From Gemmobacter sp. (GTDB lineage Bacteria; Pseudomonadota; Alphaproteobacteria; Rhodobacterales; Rhodobacteraceae), in NCBI GenBank assembly GCA_031260425.1, contig JAIRJX010000025.1, positions 1-41,672 of the forward strand: a stretch of DNA of 41,672 nucleotides, given 5' to 3'. The notes beneath the pieces are model-generated. The model did not search any database. It was not told where the DNA came from and saw only the letters and a program-made list of their open reading frames with translations. Shown here in pieces: positions 26,239 to 37,454 of the stretch. The position numbers were made by a program, and so were the translations under genes. The first letter of the stretch is position 1; each line of letters starts with the position of its first letter.

Positions 26239-28472
26239 GCGGTCCTCCTCGTGGGTTCGGCGGATGTCGGTGAAGCGTTCGGCAGGGCCTTGCGAGCCGG
26301 GCCGTAGACGGCGGTGAAGCTGGCCTGATCGATGGCAACCGGCAGGACGGCGGCGGCAAAGCCCGCAAGGTCGGCGTCAGCGGACAGCGCCACGCGCGCG
26401 ACTTTCAGCGCATAAAGGGTGAAGACATAGCGATGCTGACGGTCCGGCGGCCATGGCCCGCCCCAGCCGCGCCCGAAGCCGGGAATGCGGAAGGTGACGA
26501 AATCCGAATTCAGCTCGATTGCGCCCAGAGGCATGGCAAGGCTGCCACTGGCACCTTCGGGCAGTTCGCGGATGTGGCCGGGGATGTCGTGCGCCAGCCA
26601 ATGCGCGAAGCTGCGGGGGAAGTTGAGCTCCGCCGGCAGATCGGGATCGGTGACGGCAAGGGCGAAGCTGAGGGTGCCTTGCGGCACGCCGGACCAGACC
26701 AGGCGCGGCGAGATGCGGCTGTCTTCGGCGAAGCGTTCGGGGACGACCGCGCCCTGCGGGATGTCGGTGGCATTCAGGAAGAAACCGGACTGGTTCAAGG
26801 AAGTCTCCTTCTGGCCGGCCGCCATCAGCCGCACGGGCCGCGCGGCGGGACGGCCATCTTCGGTGGTGGTGGGCGGGAAATGCGCCGGGATCAGCGTGAC
26901 GCCGTCCTCATGGGCATGGCGGCTGGCCTCTTCGTCGGCCACGGCCTCTCCCGGAAGAGAGGCAGTCGGCTTGCGGCCGAACATGGCGTTCAGGATCACA
27001 TGGCCGTCAAAGGGCGGGACGAAATCTGCTGAAATCGCGCCGTTGCGGAAAACATGGACGCGCGAGCAGAGGTTCAGGAACTCTTCGATCTCGGAGGAGA
27101 GAAAGACCACCGCATTGCCGCGGGCAGCGAATTCGCGCAGGTTGCGATAGAGATCGAGCTTCGCACCGATGTCGATCCCGCGCGCGGGATCGTTCAGCAC
27201 CAGCACGGTCGGCTTCTCGGCAAAGGCGCGCGCGATCAGCACCTTCTGCTGATTGCCGCCCGAGAGCGAGGTGATGAGGTTGTCGGGCGCGCCCATCTTG
27301 ACGGCAAGCTTGGACGCTTCCCATTCGAAATCCGGCAGCATCTTCGAGCGGTTGATGAGGTTCAGCCAGCCGCCTGTCCGATAGGCGCGATAGACCGGCA
27401 GCATCATGTTCTCGAAGATACCGAGATTGGCGAAGATGCCCTCCTTCTTGCGGTCCCCGGACACGTAGGAAATGCCGCCGTCGCGGGCCGAGCGCAGGTC
27501 GGTCACCACCTCGGCCATGCGGTCGCGGATGATCGACACCCGCCCGCCGGGAAGTGGCTGCACCCCTGCGATCGCGCGGACAAAGTCGGCCTGGCCCTGG
27601 CCGTCAAGACCGGTGATGCCCACCACCTCGCCGGGATAGAGCGTGAAGTCGAAGGGTGCGGCGTCGGGCCAGACCCGCACCTCTTGCATCCGCAGCAAGG
27701 GCGCATCGGACTGGCACCGCGCCTCTGACACCGATCCTTGCACCTTTTCCCGCTCCGGCCCCGCGATCAGCGACAGGATGCGTGTCTCGGTGATCTCGCC
27801 CTGCTCCAGCGTGCCTACGGTGCGCCCGTCGCGCAGCACCGTAGCACGGTCGGCGATGCGGATCAGTTCGGCGATGCGGTGGGTGACGATCAGGATCGCC
27901 ACGCCATGCCGCTTCATCTCGCGCATCTTGCGAAACAGCCGTTCGGTCGATTCAAAATCCAGCGCGGCCGAGCTTTCATCAAGGATCAGCACCTTCGGCC
28001 GCGTCAGCATGGCCCGCGCGATCGTGATCCATTGCTTGACCGATAGCGGCAGATCGCCCGTCACGGTGTCCGGATCCAGATCGAAACCAAGGAGTTCCGC
28101 CATCAGGGAACGGGCCGTGGCGCGGCGCTCCTCCTTGCTCGCCGACGATCCCAGAAGGCCATCCGCCCCCAGATAGAGGTTGTCCAGAACCGAGCATTCG
28201 TCGGCGACCAGCACCTCCTGAAAGACGTTGGAGATCCCCAGCTCCCGCGCCTCGTGCGGGGTGGTGGCAGCCTTGCCCAGGATCGAGACCTGACCGGAAT
28301 CCGGGATCAGCACGCCCGAGATGACCTTGGCCAGCGTGGACTTGCCGGAGCCGTTGCCGCCGATGATCGCGTGAACCTCGCCCGCGAAGGCGCGCAAGGA
28401 CACGTCCGCCAGGGCGACGGTGGGCCCGAAGGTCTTGCGCACCTTCGATATTTCAACCGAGACGGCGGGCAT
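26235..28472 (-). CDS. Tandem-NBD sugar-type ABC ATPase fused to a C-terminal PEBP (YbhB/YbcL-like) domain
   Basis: NBD1 IIGGNGSGKSTLAKVISG..LSVKQWITIARAML..VLILDESSAALD; NBD2 LSGGNQQKVLIARAFAEKPTVLVLNDPARGIDIGAK; then in frame FFLNATDIPQGAVVPERFAEDSRISPRLVWSGVPQGTLSFALAVTDPDLP..FAHWLAHDIPG..GRGWGGPWPPDRQHRYVFTLYALKV (PEBP signature). Confidence 0.93.
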   Translation of the reverse strand: MPAVSVEISKVRKTFGPTVALADVSLRAFAGEVHAIIGGNGSGKSTLAKVISGVLIPDSGQVSILGKAATTPHEARELGISNVFQEVLVADECSVLDNLYLGADGLLGSSASKEERRATARSLMAELLGFDLDPDTVTGDLPLSVKQWITIARAMLTRPKVLILDESSAALDFESTERLFRKMREMKRHGVAILIVTHRIAELIRIADRATVLRDGRTVGTLEQGEITETRILSLIAGPEREKVQGSVSEARCQSDAPLLRMQEVRVWPDAAPFDFTLYPGEVVGITGLDGQGQADFVRAIAGVQPLPGGRVSIIRDRMAEVVTDLRSARDGGISYVSGDRKKEGIFANLGIFENMMLPVYRAYRTGGWLNLINRSKMLPDFEWEASKLAVKMGAPDNLITSLSGGNQQKVLIARAFAEKPTVLVLNDPARGIDIGAKLDLYRNLREFAARGNAVVFLSSEIEEFLNLCSRVHVFRNGAISADFVPPFDGHVILNAMFGRKPTASLPGEAVADEEASRHAHEDGVTLIPAHFPPTTTEDGRPAARPVRLMAAGQKETSLNQSGFFLNATDIPQGAVVPERFAEDSRISPRLVWSGVPQGTLSFALAVTDPDLPAELNFPRSFAHWLAHDIPGHIRELPEGASGSLAMPLGAIELNSDFVTFRIPGFGRGWGGPWPPDRQHRYVFTLYALKVARVALSADADLAGFAAAVLPVAIDQASFTAVYGPARKALPNASPTSAEPTRRTA

Positions 28473-28563
28473 CGTCTGTCCTTGCGCTGTCCTGAGAGGC
28501 TGGCTGCCGCATCGGGATCCTGTTGCGGGCAGCCGGTTTCAGCGGTGCGGGGCCGCAGCCCGA

Positions 28564-29757
28564 TCAGGGCCTGGGATGCGAGGCCGGATCATAGGCCTCG
28601 GGGTCAGCCGGGCGCAGGAAGAACTGATCAAGATATGCCTTGCCGGCCCAGGCCTCGATGCCAGGATGATACCAGCCGTCCGAATCCTCGCTGCAATCGG
28701 CGGGAATGGCGGCCAGCATGTCTTCCTTCGTCATCACGATCGGCCTGGTCAGGATCGAGGCGACCTTCGGCCCCTGCCCTTGCAGCGTGCGCATCATGAT
28801 GTTCCACGACATCTCAAAATCATCGCCCGGCGGCCAGGCATGGATCGCGGCCGAGATGAAATCCGGATTATTGCGCCAGAAGCACAGCGCCCCCATCTCG
28901 GACCCGATGGTGATCGGCACCATGGGCCGGCCGGATTGCTTCATCGCGCGCACGGCGCCAAGTTCGCTGGCCGACTGAATGATGATGCCGTCAAGCTGAC
29001 CGGGGTTGGTGGCGAGCCATTTCTGGATCTCGGCCTGAGCCACCTGGTCGGTCCACATGCCGGCGACCTGCCCGACGACATTGACGTCGGGGTGGTTCTT
29101 CAGAGCCTCCTGAATGCCGTAGTTCTGGCTGTCGGAAGCCGATGCGCCCGGGATACCCTCGACAATCAGGATATTGCCCTTGCCACCCAGTTCCTGCGCC
29201 ATCCACTCGCCCAGCATATTGCCGCCGACAGCGAAGTTGGCCGAGGAATTGACCGAGTTCCCGCTGGTGAGATAGCCGATGCCGGAAAACACCGGGACCC
29301 CCTTGGAATGGGCATATTCAACGGTCTGATTCAGCGCGGTGGGGTTCGAGCAGCAAACGATGATAGCATCCACCCCCTGATCGACCAGTTGGCGCATCTG
29401 CTGGATCTGGGTGGCGTCGTTCAGGTTCGACTGGGTGACGATCACCTCGGAGATCAGGCCTAGCGCCTGCCATTTCGGAATGATCTCGTTCTGAAGGCGG
29501 TCCATCACACCCGCGCGCCATGTGTTGCCGGCATAGCTGGATGCATAGCCGATCTTCCACGGCGGCGGGTTCTTGGCGACGAAGTCGCGATAGGCGCTGT
29601 CGCCGATCGGCTGGTTCGGATCCAGAAGCGCCGGATTGTAGAGTGATTCCCGGATCTCCGGCGGAAGCTCCGTTACATCCGCGACGGCATGGCCTGCAAA
29701 GACGAACGAGGCGCAAGCCACCACCGTTCGCAGCAGTGCTGCGTGAAAGCCTTTCAT
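28564..29757 (-). CDS. Periplasmic substrate-binding protein of the ABC importer (ribose-binding-like)
   Basis: Signal peptide MKGFHAALLRTVVACASFVFAGHAVAD, then KIGYASSYAGNTWRAGVMDRLQNEII..VTQSNLNDATQIQQMRQLVDQGVDAIIVCCSNPTALNQTVEYAHSKGVPVFSG. Confidence 0.94.
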   Translation of the reverse strand: MKGFHAALLRTVVACASFVFAGHAVADVTELPPEIRESLYNPALLDPNQPIGDSAYRDFVAKNPPPWKIGYASSYAGNTWRAGVMDRLQNEIIPKWQALGLISEVIVTQSNLNDATQIQQMRQLVDQGVDAIIVCCSNPTALNQTVEYAHSKGVPVFSGIGYLTSGNSVNSSANFAVGGNMLGEWMAQELGGKGNILIVEGIPGASASDSQNYGIQEALKNHPDVNVVGQVAGMWTDQVAQAEIQKWLATNPGQLDGIIIQSASELGAVRAMKQSGRPMVPITIGSEMGALCFWRNNPDFISAAIHAWPPGDDFEMSWNIMMRTLQGQGPKVASILTRPIVMTKEDMLAAIPADCSEDSDGWYHPGIEAWAGKAYLDQFFLRPADPEAYDPASHPRP

Positions 29758-30060
29758 GATTCCTCCCTGGACGCAGGATCTCTGTCTTGCGAAAGCCCTT
29801 CCTCGGGCCGTCCTACAGTCCCTCCGAACCGGACAGGGTAGAAATAGGTTTTTCATATATCGGTCATAGCAAGCAGGTATACGCGGCAAACGGGTATGTG
29901 GGCCGGTCACGGTAGAGGCCGGTCCGGCCAGAGGCGCCAGGCAACCGTGACCGAAGCGGCGGCGCGGGGAATGCCGCATCGGGCTTCGCATATCCCCGGG
30001 GGTCCGGTCAGTGCCGGAAAAACCTCGCCAAGCCGAACGCGTCCGGCTATTTCGGAGGGT
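29758..30060. promoter_or_regulatory. Divergent intergenic region between the ABC operon (-) and the two-component operon (+)
   Basis: About 300 bp without a convincing gene; locally AT-rich (ggtttttcatatatcggtcatagcaagcaggtatacgcgg). Confidence 0.5.
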
Positions 30061-30714
30061 ATGAGGTTGCTTCTGGTCGAAGACACGACGGATCTGGCCG
30101 CGAGTCTGCTTGCGCATCTGCGCGCGCAGGGCCATGCGGTCGACCTTGCTCCGGATGCCGAAACCGCGCGCGCGGCACTTGCCGTGTCGGATTACGCTTG
30201 CGTGATCCTCGATCTCGGCCTGCCCGACGGATCGGGGCTGGACGTGCTGCGGGAGCGGCGGGCGGCGGGCGACAGCACGCCGGTGATCATCGCCACCGCG
30301 CGCGACCAGATTGCCGACCGGATCGCCGGGCTGGACGCGGGTGCCGACGATTACGTGGTCAAGCCTTTCGACCTGCGCGAGCTTTCCGCCCGCATCCGCG
30401 CCAATGCCCGCCGCGGGCAGGGCCTGCCGGAAACCCGCCTCGCCATCGGTGCGCTGGAGGTGGACCGCGCCGCCGCCCGGGTCTGGCGCGAGGGCGGCGA
30501 GGTGCGGCTCACCTCGCGCGAATGGGCGCTGTTCGATACAATGCTCGGCGCACGTGGCCGGGTGCTGACCAAAGCCGCGCTGGAGGAAGCGCTTTACGCC
30601 TTCGATACACCGATCGAAGGCAATGCGATCGAAGTTTATGTCTCGCGCCTGCGCCAGAAGCTGGGGGCCGAGGTGATCGAGACCCGGCGCGGCCTCGGCT
30701 ATGTGCTGTCATGA
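30061..30714 (+). CDS. OmpR/TctD-type response regulator
   Basis: MRLLLVEDTTDLAASLLAHLRAQGHAVDLAPD..YACVILDLGLPDGSGLDVLRERRA..PVIIATARD..GADDYVVKPFDLRELSARI..EALYAFDTPIEGNAIEVYVSRLRQKL. Confidence 0.96.
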   Translation: MRLLLVEDTTDLAASLLAHLRAQGHAVDLAPDAETARAALAVSDYACVILDLGLPDGSGLDVLRERRAAGDSTPVIIATARDQIADRIAGLDAGADDYVVKPFDLRELSARIRANARRGQGLPETRLAIGALEVDRAAARVWREGGEVRLTSREWALFDTMLGARGRVLTKAALEEALYAFDTPIEGNAIEVYVSRLRQKLGAEVIETRRGLGYVLS

Positions 30715-31937
30715 CGGAACATAGCTGGTCGATCCGCTGGCGGCTGGCCCGCGCCACGCTGGCAGTGGTGGGGCTGGGCTGGCTGGGAACCATCCTGCTG
30801 ACTCTGTGGCTCCTCGACTACGAAATGAACGAGAGTTTGGACCAGGAGATGGCGCTGGTGGCCCGCACCACGCTTCTGGGCATCGAATCCACCCCCGGCC
30901 CGGTGGTGCCCCGCATCGTCGGAATGTCGCCCGGGCAGGACGAGGAGGACGAGCGCCTTGTCCGCCTGTCGCTTCCCGGTGCAATCCTGCCTCCGGCGCC
31001 CTGGCCACAACCCGCCGAGGATGGATTCTCCGAAGCGAATGGCTGGCGCATCCTGCGCGCCACCGGCGACCAGACGGTGATCGAGGTCGCGCAGTCCCGC
31101 GCCTGGCGGCGCGAGGAGATGTTCGAGGCCGCATCGGCGCTCATCGTGCTGGTGCTGCCGATGATCCTTCTGCTGGCCTGGGGCATCACCCGCGGCCTGA
31201 CCCGGACACTGGCCCCGATAGCGGCGCTCGCCGACGCCATCGGGGCGCGGCGGCCCGACGATCTGTCGCCGGTCACCGGAACCGGCATCCCGCGCGAGTT
31301 GCAGCCGCTGACCAAGGGGCTGAACCTCTATCTGGGGCGGATCGACGATCTTCGGCAGGCCGAACGCCGCTTCGTCGCCAATGCCGCGCATGAGCTGCGC
31401 ACGCCCATCGCCACCATCCGGGCGCGGCTCGATCTTGAGGGCGACCCCGCGGGCGCGGTGCCGATGCTGGACGACCTGTCACGGCGGGTGGAGCGGCTGC
31501 TGCAACTGGCGCGGTCCGAGGCCGGCCTGGGCTTGGGCGGCGGTCCGGTCGACCTTCTGCGCGTCCTGCGGCTTCTGGTCGCGGACGCGTCGCGCAGGGA
31601 GGGGGTGACCATCCATTTTGATGACGGAGACATGGAAAACCTGATCCTGCCGTTCGACCCTGATGCGGTAGCGATCCTATTGCGCAACCTGATCGACAAC
31701 GCGGTCGATCACGGCGACGGCAGGGTGCGCCTCACGCTGACACCCGGTGCCCGGCTGACGATCGAGAACCCGACCACGGAAAGCACCTTTGCCGAAGCGC
31801 CTTTCAGCAAGGGTCCGCAGTCGGGCGGGGTCGGGCTGGGCCTTTCCATCGTGGCCGCACTGGCGGCGACCATGGGGATCGGGGTTGAAAAGCACATCGA
31901 GGGCGACAGGGCCAGAGTGGTGGTGGCGTTCCGATGA
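30711..31937 (+). CDS. Sensor histidine kinase (QseC/TctE-like)
   Basis: MTEHSWSIRWRLARATLAVVGLGWLGTILLTLWLLD..RRFVANAAHELRTPIATIRARLDLE..LRNLIDNAVDHGDGRVRLTL..SGGVGLGLSIVAALA. Start overlaps the regulator stop. Confidence 0.95.
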   Translation: MTEHSWSIRWRLARATLAVVGLGWLGTILLTLWLLDYEMNESLDQEMALVARTTLLGIESTPGPVVPRIVGMSPGQDEEDERLVRLSLPGAILPPAPWPQPAEDGFSEANGWRILRATGDQTVIEVAQSRAWRREEMFEAASALIVLVLPMILLLAWGITRGLTRTLAPIAALADAIGARRPDDLSPVTGTGIPRELQPLTKGLNLYLGRIDDLRQAERRFVANAAHELRTPIATIRARLDLEGDPAGAVPMLDDLSRRVERLLQLARSEAGLGLGGGPVDLLRVLRLLVADASRREGVTIHFDDGDMENLILPFDPDAVAILLRNLIDNAVDHGDGRVRLTLTPGARLTIENPTTESTFAEAPFSKGPQSGGVGLGLSIVAALAATMGIGVEKHIEGDRARVVVAFR

Positions 31938-33169
31938 CCCCCGGGCAGACACCCCTCCGGCACGGCCCCGGAACGCCCCCGCCGGATTCGTCGGGTGGCC
32001 GCGTGGCGGAGGTATTCCTCGCCTTCCTGAAGCTCGGGCTGACCTCCTTCGGCGGGCCCATCGCGCATCTGGGCTATTTCCGCGACGAATTCGTCACCCG
32101 GCGCGGCTGGCTGAGCGAGGCGGAATATGCCGATCTGGTGGCGCTGTGCCAGTTTCTGCCGGGCCCGGCCTCCAGCCAGACGGGCCTTGCCATCGGCCTG
32201 ATGCGGGCGGGCTGGGGCGGGGCGCTCGCGGCCTTTCTCGCCTTTACCCTGCCTTCGGCGCTCATGATGCTGGCGCTGGCGCTGACCGCCGCACGGCTGG
32301 AAGGGCCGCTCGCGCTCGGCCTGCTGCACGGGCTGAAGCTGGTGGCGGTCGCCGTCGTCGCCCAGGCGGTTATGGGCATGGCGCGCAGCCTTTGCCCCGA
32401 TCCCGCCCGCGCAACACTGGCGGCAGCGACGGTGGCGCTGCTGGCGGCGGCCCCCGGCGCCCTCGGCGTGACGGCGGCGATCCTGCTTGGCGCCGCAGGG
32501 GGCCTCGCTATGGGGCGCGGGCAGGCCACGGCAGGTGCTGCATCGCCGCTGCCGGTGTCGCGCCGTGCGGGGCTGGCGGCACTGCTGATCTTTGCGCTGC
32601 TTCTGGCAGGGCTGCCGCTCCTGGCCGGGCTGGGGCAGGGTTTTGCGTTGGCCGACGGCTTTTATCGCGCCGGGTCGCTGGTCTTCGGCGGCGGACATGT
32701 GGTGCTGCCGCTTCTGGAGACCGAAACGGTGGCGCGCGGCTGGCTGGATCAGGGCAGTTTCCTTGCCGGCTATGCCGCCGCACAGGCGGTGCCGGGGCCG
32801 CTTTTCACCTTCGCCGCCTGGCTTGGCGCGGTGATGGGACCGGCGCCGAACGGCACCCTTGGCGCAGCGCTGGCGCTGGTGGCGCTGTTCCTGCCGGGGC
32901 TCCTGATCGTGATCTCGGCCTTGCCGTTCTGGAATCACCTGCGCCGCGACGCCCGCGCGCAATCGGCCATGCAGGGGGCCAATGCCGCGGTGGTCGGCAT
33001 CCTTGGCACGGCGCTTTACGATCCGGTCTTTACCGGTGCGATAGGCACGAGGGCGGATTTTGCCCTGGCGCTGACTTGCCTCGTGGCACTGATCGCCTGG
33101 AAGGCGCCGCCCTGGGCGGTGGTGCTGTTCGGAGCAGCCGGCGGCGCGGCTCTGGTCCTCGCCGCCTGA
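31934..33169 (+). CDS. chrA: Chromate efflux transporter (CHR family)
   Basis: VFLAFLKLGLTSFGGPIAHLGYFRDEFVTRRGWLSEAEYADLVALCQFLPGPASSQTGLAIG and FYRAGSLVFGGGHVVLPLLETETVARGWLDQGSFLAGYAAAQAVPGPLFTFAAWLG; duplicated CHR domains. Confidence 0.96.
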   Translation: MTPGQTPLRHGPGTPPPDSSGGRVAEVFLAFLKLGLTSFGGPIAHLGYFRDEFVTRRGWLSEAEYADLVALCQFLPGPASSQTGLAIGLMRAGWGGALAAFLAFTLPSALMMLALALTAARLEGPLALGLLHGLKLVAVAVVAQAVMGMARSLCPDPARATLAAATVALLAAAPGALGVTAAILLGAAGGLAMGRGQATAGAASPLPVSRRAGLAALLIFALLLAGLPLLAGLGQGFALADGFYRAGSLVFGGGHVVLPLLETETVARGWLDQGSFLAGYAAAQAVPGPLFTFAAWLGAVMGPAPNGTLGAALALVALFLPGLLIVISALPFWNHLRRDARAQSAMQGANAAVVGILGTALYDPVFTGAIGTRADFALALTCLVALIAWKAPPWAVVLFGAAGGAALVLAA

Positions 33170-35194
33170 TTGCATTCGGGCACCCCTCCCGGTTTTTTCA
33201 CGCGAGGTCTTTCCCCGGACTTCAGGATAATGTCAGGATACTGCACTATCCACCCTCCAACCACGGCCATTTCCGGCGCAGTCAGGACCGAGACATTGAG
33301 TTCGAACCATTCGCATTCGCACAACCACGAGACGGCGCTGACCGTGCTGACGATTGCCGGGATGGCGCTTGCGACCGTAGCGGCCTTTGTCAACCCCGGC
33401 CCCTGGGGACCTGTCGGTCTCGTGCTGGTCTATCTTGCCGGGGGCCTGCCCGCTGCGAGGCGGGCCCTGACCGCGCTGTGGCGCGAGCATGTGCTGGACA
33501 TTGATCTGCTGATGGTGATCGCGGCGCTCGCCGCAGCCGGGGTGGGTGCGCCACTGGAAGGGGCGGTGCTGCTCACGCTCTTCAGTATCTCCCACACGCT
33601 GGAGGACCGCGCCATGACCCGGGCGCGCCACGCGCTCGAGGCGCTGATGGCGCTGCGGCCCGATACCGCGCTGCGGCAGGCCCCCGACGGTTCGGTGACC
33701 GAGGTTCCCTCCGCCGATCTCGGGGCCGGCGACGTCGTGGTGCTGCGCCCCGGCGCGCGGGTGCCGGCGGACGGCGCGGTGCTGGAAGGTGACGGCACGC
33801 TCGATGAGGCGACGATTACCGGCGAATCGATGCCGGTCCTCAAGCGGCCGGGTGACAAGGTGTTCGAAGCCACGGTGAACCTGAACGCGGTGCTGCGCGT
33901 CACCGTCTCGCGGCCGGTAATCGAAAGCACCGTGGCCCGGATGATCGAACTGGTGACAGAGGCACAGGCGGCGCGCGCGCCGTCCGAACGGTTCAGCGAA
34001 TGGTTCGGCCAACGCTATACCGTGGCAGTGCTGGCCGGCGCCGTGCTGGCCTTCGGGCTGTTCCTCTGGCTGGGCTGGGAACTTCAGGCGGCACTTTACC
34101 GGGCGGCGGTGCTGCTGGTCGCGGCCAGCCCCTGCGCGGTGGTGATCTCGGTCCCCGCCGCGATCCTGTCGGCGCTGGCGGCAGCGGCGCGTGGCGGCGT
34201 GCTGTTCAAGGGCGGCACCGCGCTGGAGACGCTGGCCGAGGTCGAAACCTTCGCCTTCGACAAGACCGGCACCCTGACCACAGGCAAGGTCGAGGTGACG
34301 GGGATGGTGTCGCTGATCCCGGAGGAGACATTCCTTGCCCTGCTCGTCGGGCTGGAGGCGCAGGCCGAACATCCGTTGGCCGAGGCGATCCGCCGCCATG
34401 GTGCGGCGCGCGGGACTGTGCCCGCGCCGCTCACCGGCCTGGTGACGACACCCGGCGAAGGTATAAGGGGCCGTGATGCCGACGGCGTCGAGGTCTGGGC
34501 CGGCAATCCGCGCCTCGCGACCCGGATGGGCGCGCAGATCGAGACGCCTGCCCTGCGGACGCTGGCGGAGACCGCCGAAACGATCGTCTATGTCGGCCGC
34601 GGCGATCAGGTTCTGGGTGCGGTGACGGTGGCCGACCGACCGCGCGCCACCTCTGCCGATGCGCTGGCGGCATTGCGGGCGGATGGCGTAGCGCGGCTGG
34701 TGATGATGACCGGCGACCGCCGCCCGGTAGGCTTGCGCATCGGCGCCGGACTGGGCTTCGCACCGCAGAACATTCACGCCGACCTCCTGCCCGAAGACAA
34801 GGTGGCACTGGTGGGCGATCTGGCGCAGGCGGGACGGGTCGCCTTTGTCGGCGACGGCGTGAACGACGCTGCCGCGCTGGCCCGGTCGGATGTCGGCATC
34901 GCCATGGGCGTTGCGGGCAGCGAGGTGGCCTTGCAGGCCGCCGATGTGGCGCTGATGTCCGACGACATGGAGCGGCTGGCCGCAGCCCGCCGGCTGGCCC
35001 GCCGCACCCGGCTGGTGATCCGGCAGAACCTGGGCTTTGCGCTGGCCGCAATGGTGGTGCTGGTGGCTTCGGGTCTGTTCCTGTCGCTGCCGCTTCCACT
35101 CGCTGTTCTGGGGCACGAAGGCGGCACGGTGCTGGTGGTGCTGAACGGGTTGCGCCTGCTGGCCGACCCGATCCGCCGCGACAGGAAAACGTGA
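33170..35194 (+). CDS. P1B-type (probably P1B-4) heavy-metal P-type ATPase
   Basis: SPC motif (34127-34135), EAFAFDKTGTLTTGKVEV-type DKTGT phosphorylation site, HPLAEAI, GDGVNDAAALARSDVGIAMG, HEGGT (35114-35128). The N-terminus is uncertain (33170 TTG, 33230 ATG or near 33297, just before HSHSHNHE). Confidence 0.93.
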   Translation: MHSGTPPGFFTRGLSPDFRIMSGYCTIHPPTTAISGAVRTETLSSNHSHSHNHETALTVLTIAGMALATVAAFVNPGPWGPVGLVLVYLAGGLPAARRALTALWREHVLDIDLLMVIAALAAAGVGAPLEGAVLLTLFSISHTLEDRAMTRARHALEALMALRPDTALRQAPDGSVTEVPSADLGAGDVVVLRPGARVPADGAVLEGDGTLDEATITGESMPVLKRPGDKVFEATVNLNAVLRVTVSRPVIESTVARMIELVTEAQAARAPSERFSEWFGQRYTVAVLAGAVLAFGLFLWLGWELQAALYRAAVLLVAASPCAVVISVPAAILSALAAAARGGVLFKGGTALETLAEVETFAFDKTGTLTTGKVEVTGMVSLIPEETFLALLVGLEAQAEHPLAEAIRRHGAARGTVPAPLTGLVTTPGEGIRGRDADGVEVWAGNPRLATRMGAQIETPALRTLAETAETIVYVGRGDQVLGAVTVADRPRATSADALAALRADGVARLVMMTGDRRPVGLRIGAGLGFAPQNIHADLLPEDKVALVGDLAQAGRVAFVGDGVNDAAALARSDVGIAMGVAGSEVALQAADVALMSDDMERLAAARRLARRTRLVIRQNLGFALAAMVVLVASGLFLSLPLPLAVLGHEGGTVLVVLNGLRLLADPIRRDRKT

Positions 35195-35449
35195 CGACCC
35201 CGGACCGATCGACCCGGCTCCCGCGGCAGAACCGTCGCCCGAAGCCATCCGGCCGGTCCGGCCGGTCCGGCATCCATCCAGCGCATTCATACGGGCCCTT
35301 GGCGGAGCCTGTAGTCTTCGGATCCTCGTTTCCGGTGCAATGGAAGGGCCGCGCCCGGCTGCTACCATTGCGGTCCGCACTTTATGGCGCGATCCCGTCC
35401 ACGTGCCAAAGCGCCCGCAGCGGCTGTCGCATCCCGCTTTCGGACTGCT

Positions 35450-37453
<2,004 letters not shown>

Positions 37454-37454
37454 C

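Noticed and set aside
33233-35380. 715-aa minus-strand ORF
   Set aside because: Antisense to the P1B ATPase, which has all expected motifs; no recognisable domain.
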